From: Gnetum montanum
Lineage: Eukaryota > Streptophyta > Gnetopsida > Gnetales > Gnetaceae
Assembly: GCA_015680685.1 (NCBI GenBank)
Contig: MNCI01025409.1
Location: 780,123 to 844,122, forward strand
DNA length: 64,000 nucleotides
Direction of reading: 5' to 3'
Under the pieces are notes generated by a model that saw only the letters and a program-made list of their open reading frames with translations, ran no database searches and was not told the DNA's origin. This document shows, in pieces, positions 22,591 through 34,770 of the stretch (the first letter of the stretch is position 1; every line of letters begins with the position of its first letter). The translations under genes were made by a program, and so were the position numbers.

Positions 22591-24520
22591 AGTGTTTGAT
22601 GTTTAACTTAGATAGTTTGATACCTTGTCTCTTTTAATCATTTACACTTTGCCTATGTTTTAACTATAAAAAATTGATTATTTTCATATTATGTTATCAA
22701 TATTTTTCCTAGATGGATACCAAAGTTTGTTGGAAAGGTTTAACTTTCACAAACTAGAGGTCTTAATATTATTTTATTACTTATACCTTATGGGAGTTAG
22801 AAAATTTTCAAAAAACATTTTGCCAAAAACCTAAGGTTTGTGGTCCCCATGATGCAAAGCTCATTTCTGGTAGCTACAAGAACAAAGAATTGAGTGAAAT
22901 AATCAGTGTGAATGTTATGGGTGTTAGAAGGCTCTAGGCTCTGAAAACATTAAAAATTCCTTGTGTATTTGAGGAAAAATGTGAAAAATGTAGCTAAGTG
23001 TTGTGGTATATATAGGAGGTTTTTGTACTACGTTGATGTAAACCCATCGATGGGGATGTGTTGATGCATCTAGCTACATCAACTGGATCGCATTAGCATG
23101 GTCGTAGGGCACAGTTTTTACAATGAAAAAACTAAGTAAAAACTTGGTGTTTTCCATAAAATTGAAGTTCAAAGGAAGCCGTAAAATCGTAGAACATGAT
23201 GGAATGCTTGAAGAGTGCTAGAATATGCACAAAAAAGGAGATTTAATGTGGAGAATATTCATTAAGGAGTGCAAATGGATGTAATTGGCATGGAATTTGG
23301 AAGGTTTGAAAGCAAACTTGTCTAAGGGATAAGGAACTTAACCTTTCCAATCAAAGGGTCCTCCCCATAGTAGCCTCATGCCCTTAATGCCCTTGCATGT
23401 CCTTAGACCAAGGATTCCATGGGCCCCATGGATAACTAATGATTGTGAATAGTTATGAACTGAAACACCAAAGAAGCCACCAAAGAATTTTACCCATATC
23501 CAAACAAAGACATTGAAATAGTCATGAGAGAAGGTAGTGAGGTGATTGATCAAAAGCATAGTTGGATGAGAGAGTGTGGAATGGAGTCCCTTATAATGGT
23601 CACATGAAGCTCCTTGTAAAGTATCTGGTTCATATGACTTGATAACGTCCATCCTTGGTTCAAATTAAGACCAACCATTTCTAGTGAGTTTGCATTGATA
23701 CACTTAGATTGTTCCACCCCCAAGGTAAGAGAGTATCCCCATAGAACAATCACCATTCCAAAGAGAGAAGAAGAAAGAAGCAGGAAGTGAAAAGGACCTT
23801 AGTTAGAGGGATGCCTTTAGGCATGGGTAACATGTCTTTCCAACCCCATAACCAATGCTTATAGCCTGTTATTGAGTCTAAGGGTTGTATTTTAAATTTC
23901 CATTATTTGTTGTTTTTTCTTTTCAAATGAGAGCCATACCATGCAAAGATGTAGCTTCTTAGTATTGGGCGATATAGGAATGGCAAAGGATTTGTGGAGA
24001 TACTGATGCACCCCAAAGGGTATTCAAGTACAAAAGGTGTCATGCCCTTGAAGTTACACCCTTGTCCATCCATTTATTTTATCCCAAGTTTGAAAACTAC
24101 AAAGGTCACAAATTCTTTATATGTTGTATTTAAGAAGGAACCTTAAACTTCCAAAACAAGAGAAACACAATAGAGCTGTGTGGATCGGTGGATGATGTCG
24201 GCTCACTACCTATTGATCATTAAAAAAAATCAATGTCTCATTTATCAACATCAATATTCAAAGATGGAATCTAGACATTTTCAATTAAAGAATGATGTAA
24301 AGTACAAAGCACCATCAATTAGTAGCTACAACTGCATCAAGTCCTAGTAGCAATAAAGCAAAAGTTAAAAAACTTAAGAAAAATCCAAATAAATTAAAGT
24401 AAAAAGATAGAAAAATTGCAAAATATTCAAGAAATGAAAAACATACTAAGAATGGTGTGGTGTGAAACAAAAAAAATGAAAATTTGAGAAGCCACATTAT
24501 TCGATATCAGCATGGATGAC
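22591..24520 (-). other. Spacer of element C between integrase and ORF3
   Basis: Non-coding, about 1.9 kb, in the same position as the D and B spacers. It contains the conserved block GGCATGGGTAACATGTC at about 23820 and a pyrimidine-rich run on the minus strand just beyond it (23760-23795). The TATA/palindrome module is at 23007-23100. The 104- and 68-codon minus-strand frames at 23338-23756 have no equivalents in D and are not called. Confidence 0.6.
23007..23100 (-). promoter_or_regulatory. Putative internal U3-like promoter upstream of ORF3 in element C
   Basis: In element sense (leftwards) there is a cluster of palindromic words (CCCATCGATGGG, GTTGATGCATC, CATCTAGCTACATCAAC at 23041-23090), then TATATATA at 23007-23016, and about 420 bases on the ORF3 start region. 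The C and D LTRs have the same order and words: palindromes at 31561-31690 with TATA at 31536-31543 in C, and CCCATCGATGTAGCTAG at 34735-34755 in D. Promoter function is inferred from this resemblance. Confidence 0.55.
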
Positions 24521-25610
24521 CATTTCCCCCATGAATGAGTTGGAAAGAGGAGATTCAAAATATTGATCATGCATGTTCATTTATTGAGATGTTGGTGGTA
24601 CTGGTTATTCTGGGTTCTAAGAAAGTCTTTATTTATTGGGTGCTAACTAAAAGTTTCTTGTTTGAGCTTTCAAGTTGGTAGATTAGCATGACCTTGGATG
24701 GAAAGGTTTCATAGATGACATAAGGATCCTTCCATAACATTTGGAACTTAGGACATTGAGGTACGTGCATGGTATTCCAATAGAGCACCTTATCTCCTAG
24801 TTGGAATTTCACCTTGCTAATCCTAAGCTCGTGTCATTGGTTGTTGTATGCCTTGTGCACTTTGTTAGATGATAGAGCCACTAATCAGTTGTCATCTAGC
24901 ACAATTAAGTTTATCAAGCATTCTTTCTATGCTAGACTTAGGTCCAAGTTGAGGTCACACGCGATTGATAGTGTATGGAGTTTTGGTTAGATAGGAAGCA
25001 TTGGGAGCTTTCCATATATGATCTCATAGGGAAAGTAGCCAATAGGAAGTTTCCATGTGAAATGATAGGCCTAAAGGGCATCATTGAGGCTGAAGCTCCA
25101 TTCTCTCCTATATTTACTAATGGTTTGGGTTAGTATTTTGATTATCTCCATATTAGTAACTTCAACTTGACCATTAGCTTGGGGGTGATAGGGAGTTGTT
25201 AATTTATGCTCAACCCCAAGTGTTGCATGAGTTTTCCAAAAGTTGTGCTTATAAAATATGTTCTATTGTCTAAAATAACTACACATGGCACACCAAACCT
25301 ATTTACAACATGTTGTTGTACAAACTGAGCCACTGTAGAAGATGTGCACTTGATGATGGCTATAGCTTCTACTCATTTTATGCAATACTCAATAGTAATA
25401 ATTATGTTTACCTTTCCATTGGACATGGGATTGATGGACCCCATGAAATCAATTCCCCAAAATTGAAAGGGTCTAGTGGTTGGATCCACTATTAGGATCC
25501 TTCCATATGAGTAGTCATCCCTTCATCACATTGGCATCAATCATAGGAGTAGACAAAGTGATGGGAAATAATATCCTACCATGAAGATTTTAATGGCTAT
25601 TCACCTCCTT
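24520..25610 (-). pseudogene. Integrase of element C, inactivated
   Basis: The minus strand carries the core near 25120-25440: ILDNRTYF keeps the second Asp and ANGQVEVTN keeps the Glu, but the first Asp is replaced in ITIEYCIK. The zinc-finger region (25460-25640) is in broken frames and the C-terminal part (24540-24960) is recognisable by comparison with D and B. A dead copy. Confidence 0.7.
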
Positions 25611-25859
25611 GCATAGTGGCCCCCACAAGGACCCTCATGTGCATCTTGAAGGAGTCTAAGTTGATCAGCATTAGGGACATACCGTTGGACCAGGCCATCC
25701 ACACAAACCTTATAAAGGTTGCCATTGATCTCCATGAAGCATTTGGCCTAGTGAAGAAATTGTTTTTTCTTCTTGTAGTCCCATTCCTATGGTAGCTATT
25801 GAGTGAGCAGATAGAAAAGAAGGTTCTTGTACCACTTGATCTCAGTGGGAACTTATTCA

Positions 25860-27190
25860 TTTATAGCACCAACAAAGATAAGTTCATCAATAAATTAGTC
25901 TAATAGTGGGCTCTCTACCTTCTTATTATTCTATCGTAACTGAGACAAGTGGTGAGCTACCACATTCTCCATTTCCTTCATCTCCACCATGATTAAATCG
26001 AACTTTTACAAAATTACTAGCCACCATATGACATAGGGACCCAATGTTGGTTTATTCATTAGGAACCTAATTTCACTATGGTCCATGTGCACAAACACTT
26101 TATATCTAAGTAAATATTGCCTAAATTTCTCTAAAGCATACACAACTACCATGAGCTCTATTTTAGTGGTGACGTAGTTTAGCTACACATCCACAATGCT
26201 CCTACATGCACAGTGGATGTAATATGGATGTTTCTAATCATCCAAATATGTTAGCATGACTTCCAATGCATAGTTAGATGCATTCGTCATGATGTGGAAG
26301 GGTCTAGACCAACCAAGTGCTCGTAGTATTGGTGTTTCTACGAGCTTATACTTAAGGTGCTAGAATGGATGCTCACATTCCTTGGTCTAGAAAAATAGAA
26401 CATCCTTATTTGTAAGCTCTATCAACAATTTGAGAATCTTAGAAAAGTTCTTGATGAAGCATCTATAATAGCTAGTCTGTCCTAGGAATGACTGCATGTC
26501 TTTAACAATTTCTAGCTATTGGGTTATTCCTTAGATAACCCTTATCTTTTTAGGGTCTGCCAATTCCTTTCTATGAAATTTGGTGCCCCCATACAATGCC
26601 TTCTTAGATCATCAAATGGATTTTCTACTAGTTAAGCCTAAGGTTAGTCTCCACACAGGTTTTTAGCACTTGCCCTAGATGGTCCAAGGCTTGTTCAAAT
26701 GTAGCCCTATAGGTGGAGAAGTTATCCATGAAGACTTCCATCTTGCTACCAATCTATTGCTAAAAGATGTTAAGGACCAAGCACTAAAAAGTGATAGGAA
26801 TAAGCCAAATGGCATCTTCCTATATGCAAGAGTCCCCTAGGGACTTGTGAATGTTATTTTGGCTTAATTCTCTGGCACAATCTAGATTTGGTTATAACCA
26901 CTATAATCATCTAGAAAGCTGTAGTAGCAATGCCCTGCAATTGTGTCCAACACTTGATTCAAAAATGGTAAAGGAAAGTGATCCTTGTAGGTTGTCATAT
27001 TCAATAGCCTAAAATATATACAAACCCTTCTTTTCCCATCTTTCTTTACCATGATCACAAGTCAGCTAGCCCACTCATTGTCTGTAATGGAATAGATGGA
27101 CCCCATTGTAAGGATTTTCTCAATCTCCTCCTTGACGATCTATTTAAGCTTAGGGTTTAATCTCCTCTACAATTGCCTCTTTGATTTTAT
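25860..27190 (-). pseudogene. Reverse transcriptase/RNase H of element C, inactivated
   Basis: The RNase H end reads VVAHHLSQL near 25935 (B has VVDHLSRL). The RT catalytic box reads FMDNF near 26715-26730, so the second Asp became Asn. The GYNQI region lies near 26880-26910 and the KDHFPLPF-type region near 26960-26990. Multiple stops and frameshifts. Confidence 0.7.
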
Positions 27191-28260
27191 GAAGTTTTCA
27201 TAGATCCAATGTTGGCATATCCTTGCATTGATTCCAATGAGCTTATGATATGACCAAGCAAAGGTTGTTGGCCATTTGTTAACAACTTTCAATGGCTTCT
27301 GTTTCTGCTAAGCAACAAGATTAGCATTGATGATGATTGACGTGACATTATTCAGAAAGGCATAAGTTATCCCAGCTAGTAGAGTTTTCAACTCAAGGGG
27401 CTCCTACCTAAATGTTTCAAGGATTTTCAAATCTCCCCAATTAATTTCACCCTATTCATTAGAGAGTTGGCAATGGACTTTCTCTAGTTGGTCCATGCTT
27501 TCTACATAAGAGTACAAGAGGCTCTCAGTTGGTTTCATGCACAATGTTAAGATACTTTATGCTTTAGCTATCAGCCATTGGATGCCCTCCTATGTTATGG
27601 TTGTTGCATATAGGCACCTTTGAACTTCTATGATATCCACATACTACTTACATTTTGTGAATGTTGTGCTTTTAATGATCCATAATTTTAGCTTGCACTA
27701 GCACCTTGTGTCATTGTACGTGATGCATGGAATGTGCTTCTTCTCAATCTTGCCAAATTCATTCTCCTTGGAGATTTCCAAGGAGAGGTCATAAATCTTC
27801 AACCTTGCATCAATTGTACTTATCCATGCTCTTCTCATTATGATAGGGAAGTACCCTTTGCAATTATGCATCCAGATCAACATGAAGTTACCCACAAATG
27901 ATGGTCAAAATGTTATCCACCAATCCCAAAAAGATAGTGATGAATTGATTTACTAAATCTAAGAGAATGTTGCTCTTTTTGAGTGGAGGTAGGTTTTAGG
28001 CTTGGTACATTTCTTGTGAGATCAAGTTAACACCAAAACCTGAGTTTAAAAAAGCCTTTCAAGGTTCATTATTGATTATTTGCACATACATGATGGGACT
28101 CCCAGGATTGGATTTCTTCCTAGGAAGGTGACCAACATTGATATAATCAATGATCACATGGGTCAACATTATAGTATGCACTTTAGGAGGAGTTTGGTTT
28201 GAAGGGTTCTCGAAGGATATCTTGTAGGAGGTAGGAGAAGTAGTGTTAGCAACCATAAGT
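27190..28260 (-). pseudogene. Protease of element C, active-site Asp replaced
   Basis: Near 28020-28050 the minus strand reads LNSGFGVNLISQEMYQA, so the catalytic Asp is Asn (NSG, from an ancestral DSG as in D). The leading text at 28059-28256 (HTIMLTHVIIDYINVGHLP) matches F and B. A short open stretch at 27698-27895 covers the conserved MRRAWISTI patch. Not functional. Confidence 0.7.
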
Positions 28261-30664
28261 GTCTATGTGGGCTTGGTAAGATTGTTGGTTTTGAAAAAGG
28301 ATATTTTTTAAGGCTTAGCATTAGAACCACTCAGTACAACCATTATGCCATTTCTCTGCTACAGCTAGGCTAGTATTTCTCCCTGCATTAATGAATCAGG
28401 TGTTAAAGGAGTTTAGGAAGGAGTGAAGGAGTGGAAGGATGAGGAGGGTAATAAGGAAATGGGAACTTCCCCCTTGGATATGATCTCTATAATACTCAAG
28501 AGGGTAGTGGTAATTTTGGAAGGAAGCGTGAATAAAAGAGTCATGTGAAGAAATGGGTTGTTAAAATAGTACCCATATGAATCTAGCTAGTGGTAAGGGT
28601 ACTGTTGCCTTGGTGGTGGCATCTCCCATGACTATGGATGTTACCATTGTTGATATTGCTAATGAGGTTTAGATAGTACTCAACCTAGATAATATTCTTG
28701 TTGGTGGAACTATCGATAGTTGCCTTGGGGATAAGGAAACCTCCTAGGTGCTTATTGTTTGGCCAATCTAGGATTCAAATGCATACATCCTAGATTCTTG
28801 CAAGTGTGACACAATTGAACAACATCCCTTAGGATGTTCGTACTAGCACAGGTCATACCCATCATCATCTGATTTAGAATTTGCAACCTCTTCTAGTGCA
28901 ACAACTTTGCCCTTACCCTTTTGATGAGCACGTTCAACTTCCTTCTTCTTTCTTCTATCTTGTTTACTACCTTCTTGTTCTCTATTTCCTTTAGCAATTC
29001 TTAGAGCAGCTTGAAACTTTTCATCCAAGGAGTCCTATAGTTTATCAACCTTGGTTGATATTTCTTAAACATATTTTTGGATTGACAAGGTTTTTCGTTA
29101 CACCACTCCATCAAGTAGTGCCTGCTCCTCATTATCATAAAATTAGACATCCCTTTTACAAATGGAAGGATCTTAGTTGTACTCTTCTGCACTTTCCCTA
29201 TTTCTCAACTCACCTTCTTCCTTGGCCATTTTTCCAATTAGCCTTTGGATTTGATGAGTCCTTAGATTTGAAATCCTTCCTTAGGCATAAACCCTGAGAG
29301 TTCTCCTTGTTTTAGTTTAGAGAACATCTATGATGTGACACAGCTAATCCCTTTGAGAATAGCCATGGCCAAGGCATTGGTGCAACAAGGAGTAGTACCT
29401 ACTCATGGCCGCATCCAAGGATTCATGAGTTCATTTTTTCCATCCTTGGATTTTCCTTCTTAGATTAGATACTTAAGAGTATGTTTAATACTTATCATTA
29501 AATAATTCAAGCATTGTAATCCATTTTTGAATGAATTCTAGTTCCAAGGACTAATACCAACTTTCAGCTTCCTTAATAAGTGTCCTAGGAAACGACTTCA
29601 ACTTTTGTCACTCATTTTCCACGTTCTATAACACACAAGCCTTGTGAAAGGCTTGCAGATGATTTTGTGAATCAAAATTATATCCACTTTCAAACTTGGG
29701 GATATTATTCATGTCCAACCATTTCATGTAGTTTTCTTTCATGTGACTTGTTGGTATTTTAATAGCTTCCACAACATTCATCATATTCCTTGTAGCAAGT
29801 AGAGGTACATCATATTCATAGTGTTTCCTCTGATCCCTATCATGGCCATGATGCCTATGATGAGCTCTACTATCCCTTCTCTCTCTTTGGTGGGTTTCCC
29901 TTGATTTCTCACACCTGTGATTCAAATTGTTTTGGTAGGATCTACAATCATCTCTATCTTGTTGATCACCTTCATCATAATCTTTGTTTCCCTTGTAACT
30001 TCAATTAGAGTTGAAGGAGGAAGATGATGAGGATGAAGAAGATGAAGAGGAAGGAAAGCTACCACTAGCATGGTGTCTACTGCTTCCTCTTCTTTGGTCC
30101 CTACAATGGTTAACATGTTTGTCCTTGTCATGGTGCTTGTCCTCATTCCTACCTTCACTACCCCATGCAAGGCCCCTTAATCATGGGATCCATTCTTTCC
30201 AAACCCATGGTTATTCATAGTGGACTACAATCATCAATTAAGTGTCTCCTCATCAAAGGGAAGAGGAGAATTAGTGTACTAAGAACTTCCCACAAGGAAG
30301 TCTTCTCCCTCGTTATGTATTTCCAAGAAAAAGTGTGTAGGCATCTTTTTCTTTCTTCTTCTGTGCCTTTGTGGAATGATAATCCTAATAGGAATGATCT
30401 TACACCTCATACTTAAAGTTAAGTCCTATAATGCCTAATTAGACAAGATTGTTTGGGAGACAACACATTTTTGCCTTCCATGTCCCTCCACCATAGTTGT
30501 TCATCTTGATGCAGGATGAAGATGAAGTATGGAGTCTACTCATTTGGATAAGTGTAGACCACCTTAAACTATTGTGGCACTGACATCTTATGGCCTTCCA
30601 ATCCTTGCTAATTGGGATTGCCCATAAAGAGTGGTGGAGAGTTCTCCCTACAAGAAGAAGCCAT
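28260..30664 (-). pseudogene. Gag of element C, multiply interrupted
   Basis: The ATG at 30664 opens MASSCRENSPP, followed by FIFILHQDEQL as in the other copies. The open stretch 29626-29925 contains an Arg/His-rich run (RRDSRAHHRHHGHDRDQ) and then MNNIPKFESGYNFDSQNHLQAFH at the start of the gag core. The linker at 28843-29028 reads MDEKFQAALRIAKGNREQ with KKKE and KGKGK runs. The zinc knuckle near 28820-28850 keeps CDLC, HPKGC. Stops mostly TAG. Confidence 0.7.
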
Positions 30665-30795
30665 GTGAATTTATGGGAAAAATCAGTGTGCTTTGTTGAT
30701 TATTATTTATATTAAATGATTTTCACTTTAGGTTTGTTACAACATTGTTGAATAATTTCACGACCTTCCTAGGTAGCACAAGTAACTAACTAAAG

Positions 30796-30813
30796 TCCTC
30801 AAAAATAGCACCA
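30796..30813 (-). other. Primer-binding site of element C, decayed
   Basis: tcctcaaaaatagcacca matches the plant tRNA-Asp 3' end at 11 of 18 positions and sits one base from the LTR, at the same offset as in B and E. Confidence 0.65.
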
Positions 30814-30814
30814 A

Positions 30815-31707
30815 TGATGAGTAGTGAGTGTACCCTACACCCAACTATATGAATTATAAGTAGTCACATGCAATCCAGTTAAATTCCATAAACTTTAGTT
30901 CTCTAAGTGCATGTCATCTGGGATAGTGAATCTAGGGATGTGATCATTGTCTTCTCAATTCCACTTGTATAAGTGCAAGTGTATAGCTAAGTGTAATTGA
31001 TGCACATGATTTTTATCATTTTATATTTTTATCTATATCAACCTAAGTAAAAAAAAGTGATTAAGTATTAATTAATCTAATAACTATCTAATGTCATAGA
31101 CTAATTCCTAACATAAGCATCCAGTTCCACCCACCATACACATTCTAAACACGTCACAATGCTGTTGGATTACCAAGCACAAGCACTACTAGGATTACCA
31201 AGCATTAACGTATGCTTGAGATCATCATACTTATGTGTATTAGTTATTTGTATTTAATTATTTAACTAAAGACATAGAAATAAATTCATGAATATTAAAG
31301 TGCATTAAAGTAAGAATTATGCTATTTCCAAATGCTACAAGTTTTATCAAGAAGCTCATCTTTATTGTCATTACACCAAAGTGTTCAGGTACATCAATGT
31401 TCAAATAAGAATTTGTACACTTCTTAACTCTTGTTGTGGGCACTTAGAAAATATTTTAATTGTTGGAAAAGCAAACTGCAACAACTTCATTAAGCTACTA
31501 AATGAACGATGCCATAAATGTAGTGGATACATGCATTTATATAGGTAAACAAAAATACTCTATTGATGCATATGCATCGACACATCTTCCCATGCATTTA
31601 TGGGGTCATGTCAATGGGTACACATCAATGGGGTCATGTTAGTGGGTATGCATCGACAAGGATGTGTTGACGAGACCCCATCAATGTATCTAAATCATGA
31701 TTCATCA
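30815..31707 (-). repeat. 5' LTR of element C
   Basis: 893 bp, TGATGAGTAGTG...ATTCATCA, pairing with 8747-~9552. U3 carries repeated GATGCATC, ATCGAC and GGGGTCATGT words (31561-31690), TATA at 31536-31543 and AATAAAGATGAGC on the minus strand near 31355. Confidence 0.9.
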
Positions 31708-31712
31708 CTTGC

Positions 31713-33727
31713 CTTGTGGATAAGGTAGCTACCTAGGTGCTTGTCATTTTGCTAATCTAGGATTTAAAAACTACATCCCAGATTCTTGTAGATGTAACAC
31801 CATTGGACAACACCCCTTTGGATGTTCAGATTGCCAAATGTCACAACCATCATCATCTATTTCTAAATATATAGCCTTCACTACTACTACAACTTTACCC
31901 ATGTTCTTAGAATATCACTATTCTACATCCCTCTTTCTTGACCACTACCCCCTTGGTCTCTTCACTTCTCAGTAATTTTCAAAGCTATTTGGAATTTTTC
32001 ATCCAATGAGTCCCACATCTTATCTAGTTTAGCTGATATTTTGATGACAAATTTTTGGATCAATAAGGTTTTTCTATGCACCACTTCATCAAGTGATGCC
32101 TCCTCCTTAGTATCATAGAAATGCACCTCCCTTTTGTGAATGGAGGGATCCCTATTATACTCTTTTGTACTCTTGTGATTTTTGAGTTTTCCTTCTTCTT
32201 TGGTCACTTGATTTATTAGTGTTTGAATCATATGGACTCATAGCTCAAAAATTATCCCTTGGGCATAGACCCTAAGAGTTTTCCTTATTTTGTTCCTAAG
32301 CCCATCTATGATATGGCATAGCTACTCCCTTTGAGAGTATCCATAGCTTGGGCATTAACACAAAAGAGAATAGTACCTACCCAAGGTTGCATTCAATGAC
32401 TCATGATTATCTTGCTTTCATCTTTGCATTTGTCTCTACAAGTTAGATACTCTACAGTATGTTTGGTACTTATCATTGAAAAGCTCCAACATCATACTTC
32501 ATCGATGAATGGATTCTAGTTCAAAGGACTAGTACTAACTTTCAACTTCCTTAATGAGTATTCTTGAGAATAGTTTCGACTTCTACCATTCGTTCTCTAT
32601 GTTTTGTAAGAAACAGACATCATAAAAGGCTTGAAGATGGCTTTAGGGATATGAATTGTATCTTTGTTCAAACCTAGGAATATTATTCATATCCAACCTC
32701 TTAATTTACCTATCTTTCAAGTGCCTTGTTGGAATCTTAACCACCTCTAAAATGTTCAACATGTTTTGGATAGCCAACAAAGGTTCATCTTAGTCACAAT
32801 GATCATAGTGGTCCCTATCATGGCCATGATGTCTATGATGAGTCCTATTATGTCCTCTCTCTCAATGATACTCCTTCCTTTATTCTTGTCCTTATCCCTA
32901 TTCTTGATCATGCTAGAAGGATTTATGTTTCTCTCTATCTTGTCATTTATCTCCATCCTAATCATGGTTGTTCTTTCTTCTATCTTGATCTCTAATCATA
33001 TTGTCAAAGTTGGAGAAACCATGATAATGATGATAAGTATGAGAAAGAAGGAGAACCAGCACTAGAACGATGACTACTAGTTCCTCTCCTTCAGTCCCTA
33101 TGCAAATCAGTCTACTTTTCATTGTCTTTGTGCTTATCATTATCCTTATCTTTGAATGAGTGGCTACAATTATTTTCTTTTGAGGCTCCTTGATCTTGAG
33201 AACCATTCTTTCCCTCACATAGTTTGTCCACAGTTAACTTCAACCTTTGGTTAAGGCTCTCCTCATCATAGAAAGGAGGAGAGTCTATGTATTGGGATTG
33301 GCTTAAAAAGAAGTTCTCATGTTCCTTATGTTGCTGCAATAATAACTAGGCTGGGATCCTCTTGTCCTTAGAGGCCTCATATCATGCTTTTATCTACTGA
33401 TCCTTCTTTTACTAGGCATTAGTGGGGTGATAATCCTAATAAGTATGGTCTTGGACCTCATACTCTATGTTAAGTGTAGCGATGCCCAGTTTGATGAGCT
33501 TCTTAGTAGCATGGTAGGAACAAATTGGTTGAGGGCCAACACAATGTTACCTTTTGTATCCCTCTAGTTGAGCTACTCATCTTAATGCAAGATGAAAGTG
33601 AAATCCATATTGTAAGGATCCAAATGAGTGTAGAAAACATGAAGTTGTTGAGGTATTTTTTGGACCTCAGGTCACTAATTCAATTCTCCTATAAATGGTG
33701 GAGATTCAACCCTATGAGAAGCTATGT
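31713..33727 (-). pseudogene. Gag of element D (N-terminal and middle part)
   Basis: The start codon position reads ATA instead of ATG near 33717-33727, followed by the family text DFTFILH. Further on, 33112-33339 reads FYDEESLNQRLKLTVDKL and an Asp/Lys/His-rich run. The linker at 31962-32231 reads MWDSLDEKFQIALKI, and the knuckle near 31820-31850 reads CDIWQSEHPKGC (second Cys now Trp). The gag core (32280-32700) has stops. Cut by C at the knuckle-proximal linker. Confidence 0.65.
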
Positions 33728-33851
33728 TATCTTTTGCTAAAACTAGTGTGCTTGTTCTTATTTTCTTAATGATTTTTCACTAATTGATCCATACAGTGTC
33801 TTTGTATAATGTCATGGTCTTTTCTTACTTAGCACACTTAGCTAAATTAAA

Positions 33852-33869
33852 TATTTGGCAATAGCACCA
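33852..33869 (-). other. Primer-binding site of element D, decayed
   Basis: tatttggcaatagcacca matches the tRNA-Asp 3' end at 12 of 18 positions and lies one base from the LTR. Confidence 0.65.
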
Positions 33870-33870
33870 A

Positions 33871-34770
33871 TGATGAGCAGTAAATATACGCTATGCCCAA
33901 CCATATGAATCACAAGCATGCACTAGTGATTTAGTCAAATTCCATGGACTTAGTTCTTAATTTTGCCTATAGAAAATGACTATGAATCTAAAGGTCATGT
34001 GATTGTTTTCTTCCTAACTCTTACTTATGTATGCTCTTACATATGGTTAAGTATGAATTAAAGCATATGATATTTATTTTTGTTTGTATTTATATACATT
34101 TTTTATCCTAAGTGCTAGGTAAAATAATGAATGATGGATGATTAATTATTTTTAACTATCTAACATCTCTAAGAGATAACTATCCTAATATAAGTATTTG
34201 TACCCACTTTCCATACACATCTTGAACTCATATTAATGCTAATGGGTTACCCAGTGACAATTAGTAAGTATACCAAATGGCCACTACTAAGATTATGTTA
34301 TACGTCATGCTTGAAGTAGTCATACTTATGTGTTCATTATTGGTTATATTAATTACTTCAATTATAGTATAGAATGTAAAAATGTGTTTCAAGTAAAGTG
34401 CTAATTACAAAAGGTTTAATCTAATTCAAGTGCTACAATGAATGCAAGAAATATCAACTTTATTACTTGTTATGACAATGCATTTAGATACATAGCGCTC
34501 GAATAAAGTTATGTATAATCCATTTCATTCAAAGGTAAAAATAGTCTAACTCTAGAAACAACAAACTACAATGGCTTTGTTACTTTACTGACTTAACATA
34601 TCACAAATGTGGTTGGTACTCACATTTATATAGGCTTGATTACATCAACATTAACACACGTGACCATGCATCAATAAGGATATGTTGATCAGGCTGTGTT
34701 GATGCATGCTCATTGAAAAGGTTGTGTTAACACATGCCCATCGATGTAGCTAGTCAACTACACTTCATCA
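33871..34770 (-). repeat. 5' LTR of element D
   Basis: 900 bp, TGATGAGCAGTAAA...CACTTCATCA. The internal order matches C's LTR, with palindromic words (34640-34760) and TATA at 34625-34632. The partner LTR is outside the window. Confidence 0.85.

Larger units (their letters stand above)
8747..31707 (-). mobile_element. Element C: Ty3/gypsy with ORF3, nested in D and hosting B
   Basis: This is a full-span minus-strand element: 3' LTR 8747-~9552, ORF3 tail 9775-10252, then after the inserted element B the rest of ORF3 (20232-22590), spacer, integrase, RNase H/RT, protease, gag to 30664, PBS 30796-30813 and 5' LTR 30815-31707. Target duplication is GTTGC (8742-8746) versus CTTGC (31708-31712). 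Without B it is about 13 kb. The 3' LTR seems to have lost its last roughly 40 bases together with the polypurine tract. Confidence 0.9.
31708..34770 (-). mobile_element. Element D, right part: 5' LTR, PBS and gag
   Basis: This is the 5' end of D, separated from 1-8746 by element C. It begins with the target duplication CTTGC and continues the gag text interrupted at 8746. It ends with the 5' LTR at 33871-34770. D itself lies inside E: the next bases ATAGG (34771-34775) should recur left of this window. Confidence 0.85.

Noticed and set aside
25597-25860. An 87-codon minus-strand gene
   Set aside because: It is a shifted-frame shadow of the integrase zinc-finger region in element C, homologous to the one in D.
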